Shown: positions 1 through 10,867 of the stretch, one piece after another
Layout of the letters: each line of letters begins with the position of its first letter
Numbering within the stretch: position 1 is the stretch's first letter
Assembly (NCBI GenBank): GCA_009767595.1
Contig: VSDK01025508.1
Location: forward strand, 931-64,930
Reading direction: 5' to 3'
Length of the DNA: 64,000 nt
Source of the DNA: Symbiodinium kawagutii
Taxonomy: Eukaryota; Sar; Dinophyceae; Suessiales; Symbiodiniaceae
Position numbers and translations under genes: made by a program
The notes under the pieces: generated by a model
Told to the model about the DNA's origin: nothing
Databases searched by the model: none
Seen by the model: only the letters and a program-made list of their open reading frames with translations

Positions 1-1
1 G

Positions 2-1072
2 ATGGCGACGGCCATTCTGGCCACTCTCATTGCATTGGGAACACCTCTCAGCTGGAAGAAAACCCACTTGGCTGAGATCAACACATGGCTTGGCTTTGTG
101 GTTCACCCGAACATTCCCCAGGTTCAAATGGCGGCTCCGAAACATGTCATTGTCATGGAGCTCCTCACCCAACTCATCGAAGACAAGGTGTTCACTGCCA
201 AGGAGATCGAGAAAGCTTTGGGCCGGATCCAGTGGGCCACTGCAGTTTGCCCATTGACCAAGAGCTTGATGCAACCCTTTTGGGCCTGGAAGATGGCTGT
301 CACGAGCTCAGGTCGACCGCCAAAGTTCGTCCGGCTCTTGGCTCTCTTGCTCAGACACCTGTTTACCAGACCATACAAGCAACTCTCCCCCTACTTACCC
401 AAGAGCACGTGGTGGGGGTGCAGTGATGCAAGTGCCTCCTCGGAAGGCCAGGCCTTCATTGGGGGCTGGCTTTCCAGCCAACCTGACCCTGGTAAGGACA
501 CTGTTTGGTGGTTCCACATGGAGATCACGCCCCAGGAATTCCCCTGGGGTTTTAAAGAAGGGGATCCCAAGAAGCGGATTGCAGCCTTAGAGCTCTTTGC
601 CACCCTGATCCTTTGCCACTCCATGCTTGACCACCAAGGCCATACTACATCCCATGTTCGTCTGCCGGTTGGCAGTGACAACCAAGGTAATGTCTTTGCT
701 CTCCTGAACATGGCTTCCAAGAAGCCCCATACAGCCATCCTCCTCATGGAGCTCATCTTGACATTGCACACCTCCGGCAGCTCCCTTGCCCCATCTCATG
801 TTCCTCGTGAACTCAATCAATGGGCAGATGAACTTACACACACCGACTTCGTGGGCTTCAATTCCTCTCTCCGCATCGATGTGAAGGCATACTTGGCAAA
901 ACTTTTGCTCGTCCCACGACTACGACCTGATGGCCAAGTAGATTTCACCGATTCCTCCACCCAAAACCCCGGAACCGGGTTCGGTGGACTGTCCTGTTTC
1001 CCTTGGTTGAGGCCCCTATCAGGAGCCTCTGGCCCTGAGAAAGGGGCCGACCAAAAGTTTTGTACAGGATAG
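2..1072 (+). CDS. Retroelement polyprotein, C-terminal part: RT tail plus RNase H (partial)
   Basis: The frame is open from the left window edge to a TAG at 1070-1072, so the N-terminus lies outside and the apparent ATG at position 2 need not be the start. The first ~40 residues (LSWKKTHL...WLGFVVHP) resemble the end of a reverse-transcriptase palm/thumb. From about residue 140 the order fits RNase H: SDASASSEG (first Asp), ALELFATL (Glu), GSDNQGN (Asp) and ELNQWADELTH (last Asp). RNase H removes the RNA strand of the RNA:DNA hybrid during retrotransposition. This layout, without a visible integrase after it, fits DIRS-like or related families abundant in dinoflagellates; the exact class cannot be set from the fragment. 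The visible frame is intact. Two strong hairpins follow directly. Confidence 0.7.
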   Translation: MATAILATLIALGTPLSWKKTHLAEINTWLGFVVHPNIPQVQMAAPKHVIVMELLTQLIEDKVFTAKEIEKALGRIQWATAVCPLTKSLMQPFWAWKMAVTSSGRPPKFVRLLALLLRHLFTRPYKQLSPYLPKSTWWGCSDASASSEGQAFIGGWLSSQPDPGKDTVWWFHMEITPQEFPWGFKEGDPKKRIAALELFATLILCHSMLDHQGHTTSHVRLPVGSDNQGNVFALLNMASKKPHTAILLMELILTLHTSGSSLAPSHVPRELNQWADELTHTDFVGFNSSLRIDVKAYLAKLLLVPRLRPDGQVDFTDSSTQNPGTGFGGLSCFPWLRPLSGASGPEKGADQKFCTG

Positions 1073-1128
1073 GTGGGAATCTCGACCTGGCACACACACT
1101 AGGTCAGGCGGGATACCAAAACTTTTGG
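1051..1128 (+). repeat. Nested inverted repeat at the retroelement 3' end
   Basis: CCAAAAGTTTTG (1051-1062) pairs perfectly with CAAAACTTTTGG (1117-1128). Inside the loop GACCT (1084-1088) can pair with AGGTC (1101-1105). The left arm overlaps the last codons of the RNase H frame, so the stop codon lies within the predicted stem-loop. Confidence 0.8.
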
Positions 1129-1177
1129 AACATAAAACCTGCAAGGCAGGTGTTCAAAACCCAGACACAAGGGAACC

Positions 1178-1246
1178 AGGACAAACTGGCACCAATCCAC
1201 TGCGAAAGGAAAAGAGAAGGAAGGATTGGTGCATAGAGTCTGTCCT
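1178..1246 (+). repeat. Second 3'-UTR hairpin of the retroelement
   Basis: GCACCAATCC (1189-1198) and GGATTGGTGC (1223-1232) form a perfect 10-bp stem with a 24-nt purine-rich loop. Outside it AGGACA (1178-1183) pairs with TGTCCT (1241-1246), extending the structure across an internal loop. It may be an RNA recognition signal for the element's reverse transcriptase (inference). Confidence 0.75.
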
Positions 1247-1985
1247 GATGTCAGTCAACTCTCTCTTTCTTGATCTGACATTTTTTTCACACTTACATAC
1301 ATTTGATACTTGCATTTAGTGATTGATTTCTTCGGTTATTCATGATCCAGCATGTTATGTTCATTGTCAAGTGTGCCTTTCTGGGTGCATTTTCCTTGAT
1401 CAACCATGAATGGAGACCAAATGTTGGTTGCAACACAGCAAGAATCAAACAGCTGGTATATTCTCAGTTTTATAGGTCCTATATGTCATATGTATATATT
1501 TTAATTTATACACTAAATAAATCAATATCAAACAAGTCATACGCATATATCTTTACATGAAAAAGACATGTAAATTTTGATTTGAATGCACATATGTATA
1601 ATTATATTGTTTATAATCATTTCTATACATTACGATCTATTCTGGTCATAGATAGATAACGGTGAGATGATTTCCATCGCGATGTCACGACTGTGCCGCA
1701 CGTTGAGATCTTCCGCCACCATGTCATGGAGAAATCCGCGTGGCGTGCCTCGGCCACATGAGCGTCGTCGCACGTGGTAAAGCAGGGATTTTTCAGGGGT
1801 TGTGTAAGGGTTTTACACAAGGGGGTTGTAGTTCTTTTTAGGGATTTATCAAGGGGTTGTAGGTTTTTTTTATAGGTCTTCATGTGGTTTTTATATAGAC
1901 TATAAAGGTTTTAGAAGGGTTTTATAGGTTTAGGTTTAATTGAGGTTTTATAGAGATTATACCAGCGTTGACCCCAAACAGGAAA
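1247..1985. other. AT-rich stretch with no supported gene
   Basis: Mostly AT-rich DNA with TATATA patches. At 1780-1930 short degenerate G/T-rich phrases such as GGGGTTGTAG recur. Only short open frames without coding character are present. Confidence 0.5.
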
Positions 1986-1989
1986 TGAT

Positions 1990-3545
1990 AAACGTTAGAG
2001 TATCTCAATGCTGATAGTTTACCTGACAAATGGGAGACAAGTGATGGAAACAATGCGACCAACCGGACCCAGAGTGGGAGACAAGTGGGGGACAAATGAA
2101 AGACAGATGGGAGACAAGTGAAGGGAATCATACGACCAACCAGACCAAGAGCAGTAGACTAGACAAGTAAGAGACAAATAAAAGACATATGGGAGACAAG
2201 TGAGAAAAATACGCGACCAACTGGACCCAGAGGAGACACGGGAGACAAATTAAAGACAAATTAAAGACAAATGGGAAACAAGTGCGAAAAATCACGCGAC
2301 CAACCAGAGTGGGAGATAAGCGGGAGACGAATGAAAAAAATGAGACACACGTGACGGAAACCATGCGCCCAGGCTGGGAGACAAGCGTGAGACAAATGAA
2401 GGACAAATGGGAGACAAGTACAAGAAATCATGCGACCAAGTGGACCAGATTCAGAGGGAAGCAGGAGACAAATGGAAGACAAATGGAAGACAAGTACAGG
2501 AAATCACGCGACCAAGTGGACCCAGAGTGAGGATTGAAAGGGGAGACAAATAAAGGACAAATGGGAGACAAGTACAGGAAATTATGCAACCAAGACCCAG
2601 AGTCGGAGAGAAAGGGAGACGAATGAAAGACAAATGAGAGACACATACAGGAAATCATGCGGCCAAGTGGCCCAGAGTGGGAGAGAAAGGGGAGACAAAT
2701 GAGGGACAAATGGGAGACAAATGGGAGACAAATGAAGGACATCATGCGACCAAGTGGACCCAGAGTGGGGATTGAAAGGGGAGACAAATGAAGGACAAAT
2801 GGGAGACAAATACAGGAAATCATGCGGCCAAGTGGACCCAGAGTGGGAGAGCAAGGGGAGACAAATGAAAGACAAATGGGAGACAAGTACAGGAAATCAT
2901 GCGGCCAAGTGGACAAATGAAGGACAAATGGGAGACAAGTAGAGGAAATCATGCGGCCAATGGAACCCAGAGTGGGAGAGAAAGGGGAGACAAATGAAGG
3001 ACAAATGGGAGACAAGTACAGGAAATCATGCGACCAAGTGGACCCAGAGTGAGGATTGAAAGGGGAGACAAATGAAGGACAAATGGGAGACAAGTAAGAG
3101 GCAAAATCATGCGACCAAAGGAACCCAGAGTGGGAGAGAAAGGGGAGACAAATGAAGGACAAATGGGAGACAAGTACAGGAAATCATGCGACCAAGTGGA
3201 CCCAGAGTGAGGATTGAAAGGGGAGACAAATGAAGGACAAATGGGAGACAAGTAAGAGGCAAAATCATGCGACCAAAGGAACCCAGAGTGGGAGAGAAAG
3301 GGGAGACAAATGAAGGACAAATGGGAGACAAATGGGAGACAAATGAAGGAAATCATGCGACCAAGTGGACCCAGAGTGGGGATTGAAAGGGGAGACAAAT
3401 GAGGGACAAATGGGAGACAAGTACAGGAAATCACGCGGCCAAGTGGACCCAGAGCGGGAGACAAATGAAGGGCAAAATCATGCGACCAAAGGGACCCAGA
3501 GTGGGAGACAAATGAAGGGCAAATGGGAGACAAACCCAGAGTCTG
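1990..3545. repeat. 79-bp tandem repeat array with a 158-bp higher-order unit
   Basis: About 16 diverged copies of a unit containing AAATCATGCGACCAAGTGG, ACCCAGAGTG and GGGGAGACAAATG. The AAATCATGCG core recurs near 2501, 2579, 2652, 2817, 2894, 3023, 3104, 3181 and 3262. Cores at 3023 and 3181, and at 3104 and 3262, are 158 bp apart with the same variants, so two 79-bp forms alternate. A shorter GGGAGACAAATG phrase repeats inside each unit. The unit has few stops on either strand, which creates long meaningless reading frames. Confidence 0.9.
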
Positions 3546-4587
3546 AGGACGCAAGCCCGGAGACAGAGTCAAAATCATACGGCCAAGGCAAGCGACCCCT
3601 TTCAAAGGAGTAAGAACCCCATACAGGTAAACCTGTTTGGGGAATTAAAATCCTTATTGGCTCTAAGGGTTTTTGTAGCCGCTAATGATGGTTTGTAATA
3701 CCGGATAATAGCCAAGAGTAATGAGCAAGTGATGGTGAGCAGTGGTGCTCCGTCATGGTTAATAGTGTTCCCCATTGGTTAATGATAGGGGTTACTAGCG
3801 GTTAACATTGGTTATGAACCAGTAATGGTGGTTAACAATGATGATAATGGGTACGGTAAATATGGTTAGTCACCACCTAGTAGATGTTAGTATAAAGTGG
3901 TTAAACATGGGCTTATGATCAATACTGATTAGCAATGATAAAGAATGGTGAGCAATGATACATCACTGTTAACAGGGGTTGCTGTAAGGGTTAGTAATGA
4001 ATCATGCTCCTTGACAGCTACTTGGTGAGTGGTTAAATGGTTAAATCATAGGGAACTAACAGTTAGCAAGGTTACTGATCATCAATTATGCTTAGTACTC
4101 ATAATGCCTAGGCCTGTACTTGGTGTGCAGTTGGGGTTAGTAACCCTACGTGTACGGTAGCTTATATACCCTATAACTGTGGTGAGGTACCAGTTCTGAA
4201 GTGGCGGTTGAAGTAGCTACTTGTCAGCGGATCCAATAGTTCATGCCTAGATTGTGAAGAGTATTGTCATCCATGGTCAATGTTCGTGGTTCTTTGCCAT
4301 GATCATGACCACATAATAGTCGGCTCCATGCAGTTTATAAAGTGATGATTGGAATCACTTCCTCTTGTTGATAGACTACCATAGCTGATATCATGATTTC
4401 TGATCATGCTTCATTTGGGACCAGGATGGTAAACCAAAGCACTGGGCCTGGATAGTATATAATAAAACAACCATTTTTGGGGGTGTCTTTATTTTGAGAA
4501 ATCCCCATATGCATTGCTCAATTGATATCAATTGATACTGATTAATGTGGCTTTTATGGTTTTTTTTTTCTGGGAGCCGGGGCTTAG
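3546..4587. other. AT-rich intergenic or intronic DNA
   Basis: No coding island. The sequence is full of degenerate GTTAATGG/GGTTAGTA phrases. The segment 4461-4497 (CCATTTTTGGGGGTGTC...ATTTTGAGAAATC) is one arm of the FB-A fold-back family. A polypyrimidine run at 4559-4570 precedes the acceptor of the next exon. Confidence 0.5.
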
Positions 4588-4657
4588 GCGTGAAACCAAC
4601 GTGGGCAAGCTGGCCGGCACCATTGCACGGCGCCTTCGGGAAAAGAACGTGGCGCTG
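4588..4657 (+). CDS. SpoVS-like domain, exon 1 of 2 recognised
   Basis: Read from an acceptor CTTAG|G, this 70-nt exon encodes RETNVGKLAGTIARRLREKN then VAL, matching the first helix and turn of Stage V sporulation protein S (the family has V-x-G-x-L-A-x-x-I-x-x-x-L-R-E). SpoVS proteins are small Alba-related domains, known in bacteria for a role in sporulation and also found in some protists. The exon ends in phase 0 at CTG|GTGCGC, and the next exon at 5436 continues the domain in phase 0. The pyrimidine tract 4559-4570 supports the acceptor. The cellular function in this organism is unknown; a nucleic-acid role is only an analogy with Alba folds. Confidence 0.6.
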
Positions 4658-5435
4658 GTGCGCTGAGGGGAAAGCTGTGTCATCCGAGGGGTCGTTGTGT
4701 TTCAAAGGAGTATATTTGGCGAACAACTTATGATCAACTTCTAAGTGAGCTGCTTTTTATGAGATGAAACCATGTTGAATGTGTGTGGTTGCGCATGGTT
4801 GTGTAGTTGCGTAAGGTTTGTCCCAGACTATGAAAGAGAACCGATTGAACGGATATGGAATCAACTCCACATAATGGGAGATCCACGTTACTAACCTTCG
4901 TCAATGGCATACTCGCTACACTATCTTAGTGATCTTTGAAGGGCTGGGTCTACAATTACTAATTATGATTGGTCATTCTTGATCGTTATTAGTTGGCTAT
5001 TGATCCATCAACGATTATTAACCATGATGAATCAACCATTGTTAAGCAGCAATTGGTAATACCATAATCATCATCATTATCATCAGTTGACTAATGTAAT
5101 TGCTGGTTGATAATCTTAATGATTACAGTAATTATCGATTGATTAAATCAACAAATATCATTCATGATCAACCATTGATGATTATCATAATGGTTGAAGT
5201 ATTGTTCATTTATTGTTAATAATGGATAAGATTGGTAATAATCATCAGCTATTAAACAGATGATTTATCAATTTTCAACCATTATAATTGCCATCAACTA
5301 TGAAATCAACCATTATAATTGCCATCAACCAGATAATCCATTACAAATCCACCATGTCAAAACCTGCCGGATCTGCACAGCCGTCCACCAGCCGTTGGTC
5401 GTTGGTGCGTCCACTGCCGTTGGCCCCCGGTCCAG

Positions 5436-5549
5436 GTTCGAGGAGCGGGTGCTGTTTCGTTGAAGCTCCAGCTGCGGGGCATTGCCATTGCGTCACGTGG
5501 CGGACGTGCAAAATTCGGGCAAACGATGAGTCGTCATGAGGCAATTTCT
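5436..5549 (+). CDS. SpoVS-like domain, exon 2 of 2 recognised
   Basis: After GTCCAG|G the frame reads VRGAGAVSLKLQLRGIAIAS, matching the SpoVS core that normally reads IGAGA-x-NQAVKAIAIARG. Joined to the exon ending at 4657, it gives an uninterrupted domain with consistent phase across a 778-bp intron. The conserved NQAVKA segment is replaced by SLKLQL, so the protein is diverged. The 3' border is not fixed: the frame stays open to a TAG at 5550-5552, and a donor could lie anywhere from about 5500. The C-terminal beta segment of SpoVS was not found in the following islands. Confidence 0.6.
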
Positions 5550-5875
5550 GGGGGATAGATGTGGCGAGCTGGGTGAATATAACCTGCCACTAATGGTGGT
5601 TAATAACCAACAAACTATAGGGAAAACAATGGTTAATAAGGGATATACCAACTAGTGGGGGATATAAGGGATATACCAGCTATATATGGCTATGGGTCAA
5701 GCAGCTAACCAACCAACCAACCAATGGTTAATGGTTACTAATGGGGGATAACAACCAACAATAGTAGGGGATATAAGGGATATACCAGATATGGTGGTTT
5801 CTTAAAATAGGGGTACCCAAAAATGGTTAATAGGGAGGTAATATTCAACCATAGTTGTGGATATACCAACTATAT

Positions 5876-5990
5876 GGCTATGGGTCATATTATTAACCAA
5901 CCAATAATGGGGGTTAACAACCAACAAACTATAGGGAAAACAATGGTTAATGATAGGGGAACCAGGGGTACAGGGTTTTGACCCACAGTG
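5876..5990. mobile_element. FB-B fold-back element with ATAT flanks
   Basis: Starts GGCTATGGGTCA and ends with GACCCACAGTG; ATAT (5872-5875) is repeated directly after it (5991-5994). Interior phrases AAACTATAGGGAAAACAATGG and GGGGAACCAGGGGTAC (5900-5970) are shared with the copies at 8283, 37952, 53927 and 62541. Related partial copies lie upstream (5590-5710). No coding capacity; MITE-like. Confidence 0.65.
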
Positions 5991-5994
5991 ATAT

Positions 5995-6680
5995 ATTCCT
6001 AGGGGGTAGGGATAGGAATTTTCAATAAGACATAAGAGGGGATAGATATATTATGATATACTCCTAGGGGATAGAAATTTACGACAATAAGATGCAATAA
6101 GACAATCGCTAATGCGAAAGATGAGGTATAGCATGGTACAGCAAATTATGAAAATAAGGATTACCAACAACAGAAAGGGTTACCAAGAACGATAAGGGTT
6201 ACCAATGCCATGATAATAACTGCAATTACCAATGATGATTGAGGTTGTAGCAATTTATGACAATAAGAGTATATAATTGATATACCCCACAACACATGGG
6301 TAATTGGATGGTAGTTGGTAATAAAATAATGAAATAGGATGTGTTTTATAGGTGGTCCAGGCTACCAATAACAATAAGGCTTAGCAATAGAATCGTAACA
6401 AAATGAATCAGGGTATAGCAATTGCTATTGGCAATGGCTATTGGAATTTCCTTGCAATTATTGGTGATAACAATTTATAAGAACCGATAATAGTAGGGAA
6501 TAGACTGGTTAATGATGAATAGCGACTAGGGAACAGTTTTCAAAAGCCGTGCTTGATCACTAGTAGTTCGCGGCTTGTTGGGGAAACTGCCCTTTTCAGG
6601 GACCATTTTGGGGAACAACCTGAGAAACTGCCCAAATCTCACCATTTCAGGGAACCCGTCCATGACACGGGAGGCGAAAT
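5995..6680. other. AT-rich region without supported gene
   Basis: Degenerate TTACCAATAA/GATATAC phrases; no open island with coding character and no strong inverted repeat. Confidence 0.45.
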
Positions 6681-6805
6681 CGTCCCAGGTCTGGCTATCT
6701 CGAAGAGCGAAAGGAGCTGGACACTGAGCTGGCCACCTTGTTTCGCATGGCCGGGAGCCCCTGGGGATGGGCCACTGCTGTGCCAGCTACCAGTGCCAGC
6801 TATCA

Positions 6806-6916
6806 GTGCCTGCTGAGGAAGAAAAGGAGGAGAACGGCTACAAGATCACTGAGAACCTGCTCACAGTCTACAAGCTGCCAAGGAGAGAACTCGGGATGCC
6901 GACTCCAGTGGTTTGA
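6806..6916 (+). CDS. Possible exon, unknown product
   Basis: The frame VPAEEEKEENGYKITENLLT, continuing VYKLPRRELGMPTPVV, ends in TGA at 6914-6916 and follows a CAG. It has coding-like composition and sits in a GC-rich island. Just upstream a different frame (LEERKELDTELATLFRMAGS, about 6690-6750) also looks coding, so the island may hold two exons or a frameshifted remnant. No family is recognised. Confidence 0.35.
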   Translation: MPAEEEKEENGYKITENLLTVYKLPRRELGMPTPVV

Positions 6917-7330
6917 AAACATCGTGGTAGTGGCACCTCCTCACAGGTTTGCGTTTGCTCAAAAACGCAATGGTTAAACGCCATGGCTGTTTACAACTAT
7001 CAGATTGGAGTCTGTTGCTTGGATCACCTTAGATGCATGCAAGAGGGTTTAGGCAATCTGCGTGCGCATCTCTGTGCATTTCATAACGCATGTTGCATAT
7101 GCATCTTTATGCCACACGATGTCATACTTGCATCATGGACGTAACAGGGGATACTTGTGACATATGTGTGAGGATATCGGATACATAGCGTACCTAGTAT
7201 ATGCATTGGATACATAGTGTAAGGATATTGGATATTCTCTACACGTATCTATATATGTTTATTGGTGCAAAGATAGGTCGTCGATGAATCGCGCCGTTCC
7301 TTCACGTGGTCTTGCATGACCTTCGTTCAG

Positions 7331-7415
7331 GTGATCGACGGTGCAAAGACTCACCGCTGCGCATCCGTGCCATGGAAAACGGGGGGGCGAGGGACCGGGC
7401 GGAGTTGCGCGGCTG
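7331..7415 (+). CDS. Probable 85-nt exon, unknown product
   Basis: Bounded by TTCAG|G and a canonical donor CTG|GTGAGC. The frame reads DRRCKDSPLRIRAMENGGAR then DRAELRG. Strongly basic and acidic, no recognised domain. It lies in the same direction as the SpoVS exons and may belong to that gene. Confidence 0.45.
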
Positions 7416-7950
7416 GTGAGCGGGTGGAGTTGGGATCGGTGAAACCTTGGGAGCGCTCACTAGTGCACCGCCGGCATACCCAAACGACTGCAAGTGGAAA
7501 GGCAGAGTTTTGGACATTTTTGGACTGTGGGTTTTGTGGTGAAGCTGTTGACAAGCGTATTGATGGATACCAATCAGATAAAAATTGATGTTTGCTACCT
7601 TTAGTTGAGGACTATCAACTGCTACGGGCTATGATAGTTCTTATAATGTTACGGCGCAACTCTTGAAATTGTTGAAGGACTAGATTTTCTCCAATGCGAA
7701 TGATCAAATATGCCGGTGGAAGATAGGAAGCCCTAGGTCCTGAAGGTCTCTGATGCACAGCTTGACCTGACCTCACATCGCCCTGCCTGGGAGCCAAATG
7801 GCGTATGGCACACAAGTCCTGTCAGATACCGCTGTAAAATCAAGCAGCCAACAGTTTTTTCCGGGTCGATTTGTTGGCTTGCGATGTAATGCCATTGGAC
7901 CCAACATGGAAGTAACCATGTTGATTTCGTGGCACAATTTTGCATGATTC

Positions 7951-8073
7951 ACTGGTTGGTTGGTGTTTTGATTCCCATTTTTTGAATTGTCCCGAAAGTG
8001 TTGACATAAATGGTTGGTTGGTTGGTTGAAAAATCGTACGTTTCATGATGGAGTGGTTCAACCACCAACCAAT
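7951..8073. mobile_element. FB-C fold-back element
   Basis: Begins ACTGGTTGGTTGGTG and ends GTGGTTCAACCACCAACC, with inner arms containing ATGGTTGGTTGG. It shares termini and interior with copies at 43212-43326 and 49020-49112 and a partial one near 31310-31362. Noncoding. Confidence 0.5.
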
Positions 8074-8186
8074 GATGATCATTAGCCATTGACATCATCA
8101 CATCAACCATTACATTAAACAGTAGTTATAGGGGTGGTTCAACCACAAACCCACGGACCCTTTCGCATGCCATGTCGATTTCTCAG

Positions 8187-8248
8187 GCATCGCTCTGCCA
8201 GGTGAGACTCCGGGCTCCGAGGGGCGGCTGCCCGGCGAGATTCGATTT
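8187..8248 (+). CDS. Probable 62-nt exon, unknown product
   Basis: Follows TTCTCAG|G and can end at TTT|GTGAAG. The frame reads IALPGETPGSEGRLPGEIRF with GC-rich third positions. A second FB-B element begins only 34 nt downstream. No domain recognised. Confidence 0.45.
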
Positions 8249-8282
8249 GTGAAGGCTACCAGGATTTGGACCAAGCACAAAT

Positions 8283-8399
8283 GGCTATGGGTCAAGCAGT
8301 TAACCAATCAATTTCATGGGGGATAATCACCAACAATTTCATAGGGAAAACAATGGTTAACAGTGGGGAACAAGGGGTACGGGTTTTTGACCCACAGCC
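8283..8399. mobile_element. FB-B fold-back element with AAAT flanks
   Basis: 117 bp from GGCTATGGGTCAA to TTGACCCACAGCC, flanked by AAAT at 8279-8282 and 8400-8403. An FB-A copy (8407 to about 8510) and a second FB-B right half (about 8510-8556) follow immediately, so several insertions are packed here. Confidence 0.7.
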
Positions 8400-9417
8400 A
8401 AATATGGTGGTTTCTCAAAATAGGGGACCCCCATGCACCCCCCAAAAATGGTTGGTTTAGTACTATGAATGGCTCATATATTTCGGGGTCCGCTGTTATG
8501 AAACGAAAACAATGGTGGGGGAACCAGGATTTCAGAGTTTTGACCCACTGCCATATGTAAGATCATCATCCATGGAAACATATGGAAACGACATCTTTCC
8601 TCTCACACGACCCACAGGTTGTGCCATGCAGAATCTGCTACTTTTCCGCAGCTGTAGCTCAAGCGTTGAAGGTGAGTTGCAAGTTGGAAGACATGTGAAG
8701 GGACCAGTTGGTTAAGTTGCAAGGCAAGTTCAAATTGCATCATGTTGGTTGAGATCAAAAGTTGCAAGTTGCTTATTGTGCTGAAGGTTTTTTGGGTTGT
8801 TTGGCTTTGCGAAATGAGTCGTGAATAAGAGTCAAAAGGACACGAAAACATCAGCAAGTTATTTGGAATTCCAAAACCGTTGATGGATTTGGATTTCTGT
8901 GATAACACCTTCGTCTTGAAGCACTACTGGATTAGCCATGCTTTACTAATAGCGGTTATTTCCGTATTGACCGTTATTCATCATCAGTGACTAGGCACTA
9001 TTCAGTATTAACCATCAATTAGCCGCTGCTAGCCGCACCATTTCTGAACGTATAACTTTGCCACTATTGACCATCAGCTATCAATGATAACCCCCAGTTC
9101 GCCATTGTTGATCTACCAATGAAAAATCGTTTGCCACCAGGGGGGTTCTCAAGTATAGGGGTACCCCCAGATCATTTGTTTGATCATTTCTCCGAATACC
9201 CCATCAAAATTTTGGGGAGTTCCCTATTTGAAGAAACGCCAGTAGCCATTGTTTGCAACCACTATTAACCATTATATAATCATTACAAAGTAACCATTAG
9301 AACCATTATTTGGCCCATTATCATTATTAATCGTTGCTAATTAACCATTATTTGGCCATTGTTTGTCGTCAAACCAGCTATATCTCCCGGTCCTGTGGCA
9401 GCTCTGCGGCTTGAAGA

Positions 9418-9475
9418 GCCATGTCCACGGGCGATGGTTTCGGTGGCGAGGCCCGGAAGGACGCGGAGTTTCAGG
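9418..9475 (+). CDS. Possible exon, unknown product
   Basis: AMSTGDGFGGEARKDAEFQ ends at a good donor CAG|GTGGGG; an AG acceptor lies just upstream of the ATG. The reverse strand of this GC-rich island is also open, so strand is not certain. Confidence 0.35.
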
Positions 9476-9552
9476 TGGGGCGGCCCTGGCCGACCGTCCG
9501 TGTGGAGAGCGTTGGAACCTGGCCGTTTTTTTTTTTTCAAGAGCCAGTTGGG

Positions 9553-9650
9553 GGTGGTTCTTAAAATAGGGGACCCCGAAGATGGATGGTTTATCAACAA
9601 AAATGGTTAAAATGGGATGATTTTGGGCGTCCCCTATTTTGAGAAACACC
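9553..9650. mobile_element. FB-A fold-back element with 8-bp flanking direct repeat
   Basis: 98 bp, starting GGTGGTTCTTAAAATAGGGG and ending CCCCTATTTTGAGAAACACC. CAGTTGGG occurs exactly on both sides (9545-9552 and 9651-9658). Other FB-A copies: about 9134-9245, 13237-13335, 15975-16085, 22287-22381, 37769-37880, 39138-39250, 43739-43836, 48421-48522, 53863-54091, 56719-56816 and 57185-57335. Confidence 0.65.
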
Positions 9651-10867
9651 CAGTTGGGATCAAGAAACTGGCCACTGGATATCACTGGATCATGAGAACG
9701 CGCCATCAAGTTTTGTTGGGATAGTGAAAAAGGAACCAACAGTGGATGTGGATGTGAAATTCAGCCTAGCCACCGCAATCAATGAATCAACGAGGGCATC
9801 GGTCAAGCATCACCGTGTAACAACAGTGGATCAAAAGCAGGTCATGCAACGGGTCGATTCATGGGAAGCTGGGGGTTGAACTTCCGTCGTAGCATCACGG
9901 CCGGTAATGATGGGAGCTATTGTTTTCTGGCAGCTGTCATCGGCTTGTCGGTGCTCACCATCTAGAGTTGTGACCTCGGAGCTGTTGCGTAGTGACTGGG
10001 GTTGATGAAAATGAAGTGTTTGACCAGCCATGACAGTGAAGAACATATGCCTCACATTGACATGTGTTTCTGCACATGGATTCATGTCGCTTGTAGACAG
10101 TGCAGGTCAGTTTTTGCTAGCGATTTGTTTGGTAATTTAGAAGGAACGAGTCAAACAATTAGCCTTCATTTGATACTGCATGGTAAAATGCACTACGCAG
10201 AAACACTCCATTGAACGCTCAACGCCTCAGCAACTTAAATAATAGTTTGTTGTTTGCAGGCAGGTTGTCATTGTACGGTTTACACTATCCGCTTGGGATG
10301 GGAACAAGTGGGATTCACGACCGGTGGTCACACGCTTGTCGTGTTTATCCAGCGCCTGGATGCTGGTTGTTCGCGAAGAGAACATACCAACAGGGGTGTA
10401 CACAGCTGATAAGTTTCAACTTCTCTGGACGTTCTTGTGGCTGCTGAGCCAGGTTAGTAGCAGATGATATTCAACCCCATAAATCCTGTCGTTTTCTGCA
10501 TCTCTCATCAGCAGCATCTCTCATCACCAGCATGTTGTAGCTATCCTGATAATTGCTTTTTGTCCCAGTGCCTACCACCCCTAGTTGCTGTCCGTGTTGG
10601 GTTCTCCCCATTACTAGTATTGCTGGTAATCACGTTGTAACCAGGATTTTCAATGAAATAGCCATTTGTAGAACCATTAGTTGTTAACCCTTATACCCTG
10701 TTAACCATTTATCAACCCATCAAGTCAATCATCTATCATTGATCCATGATCATTCATCATTTTTTGGGGTACCCCTATTTTGAGAAACAACCATTTATCA
10801 CAATTGATCAAAGGAAGTTTGGAAGCAAAGTTCCGTGTTACGAACATTTACAACCACTCAAAATACA

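Noticed and set aside
2428..3605. Minus-strand frames of 244 and 218 codons rich in ICLPFVSHLS repeats
   Set aside because: They are read-throughs of the 79-bp satellite; overlapping frames in other registers are open too, and there is no codon bias or splice context.
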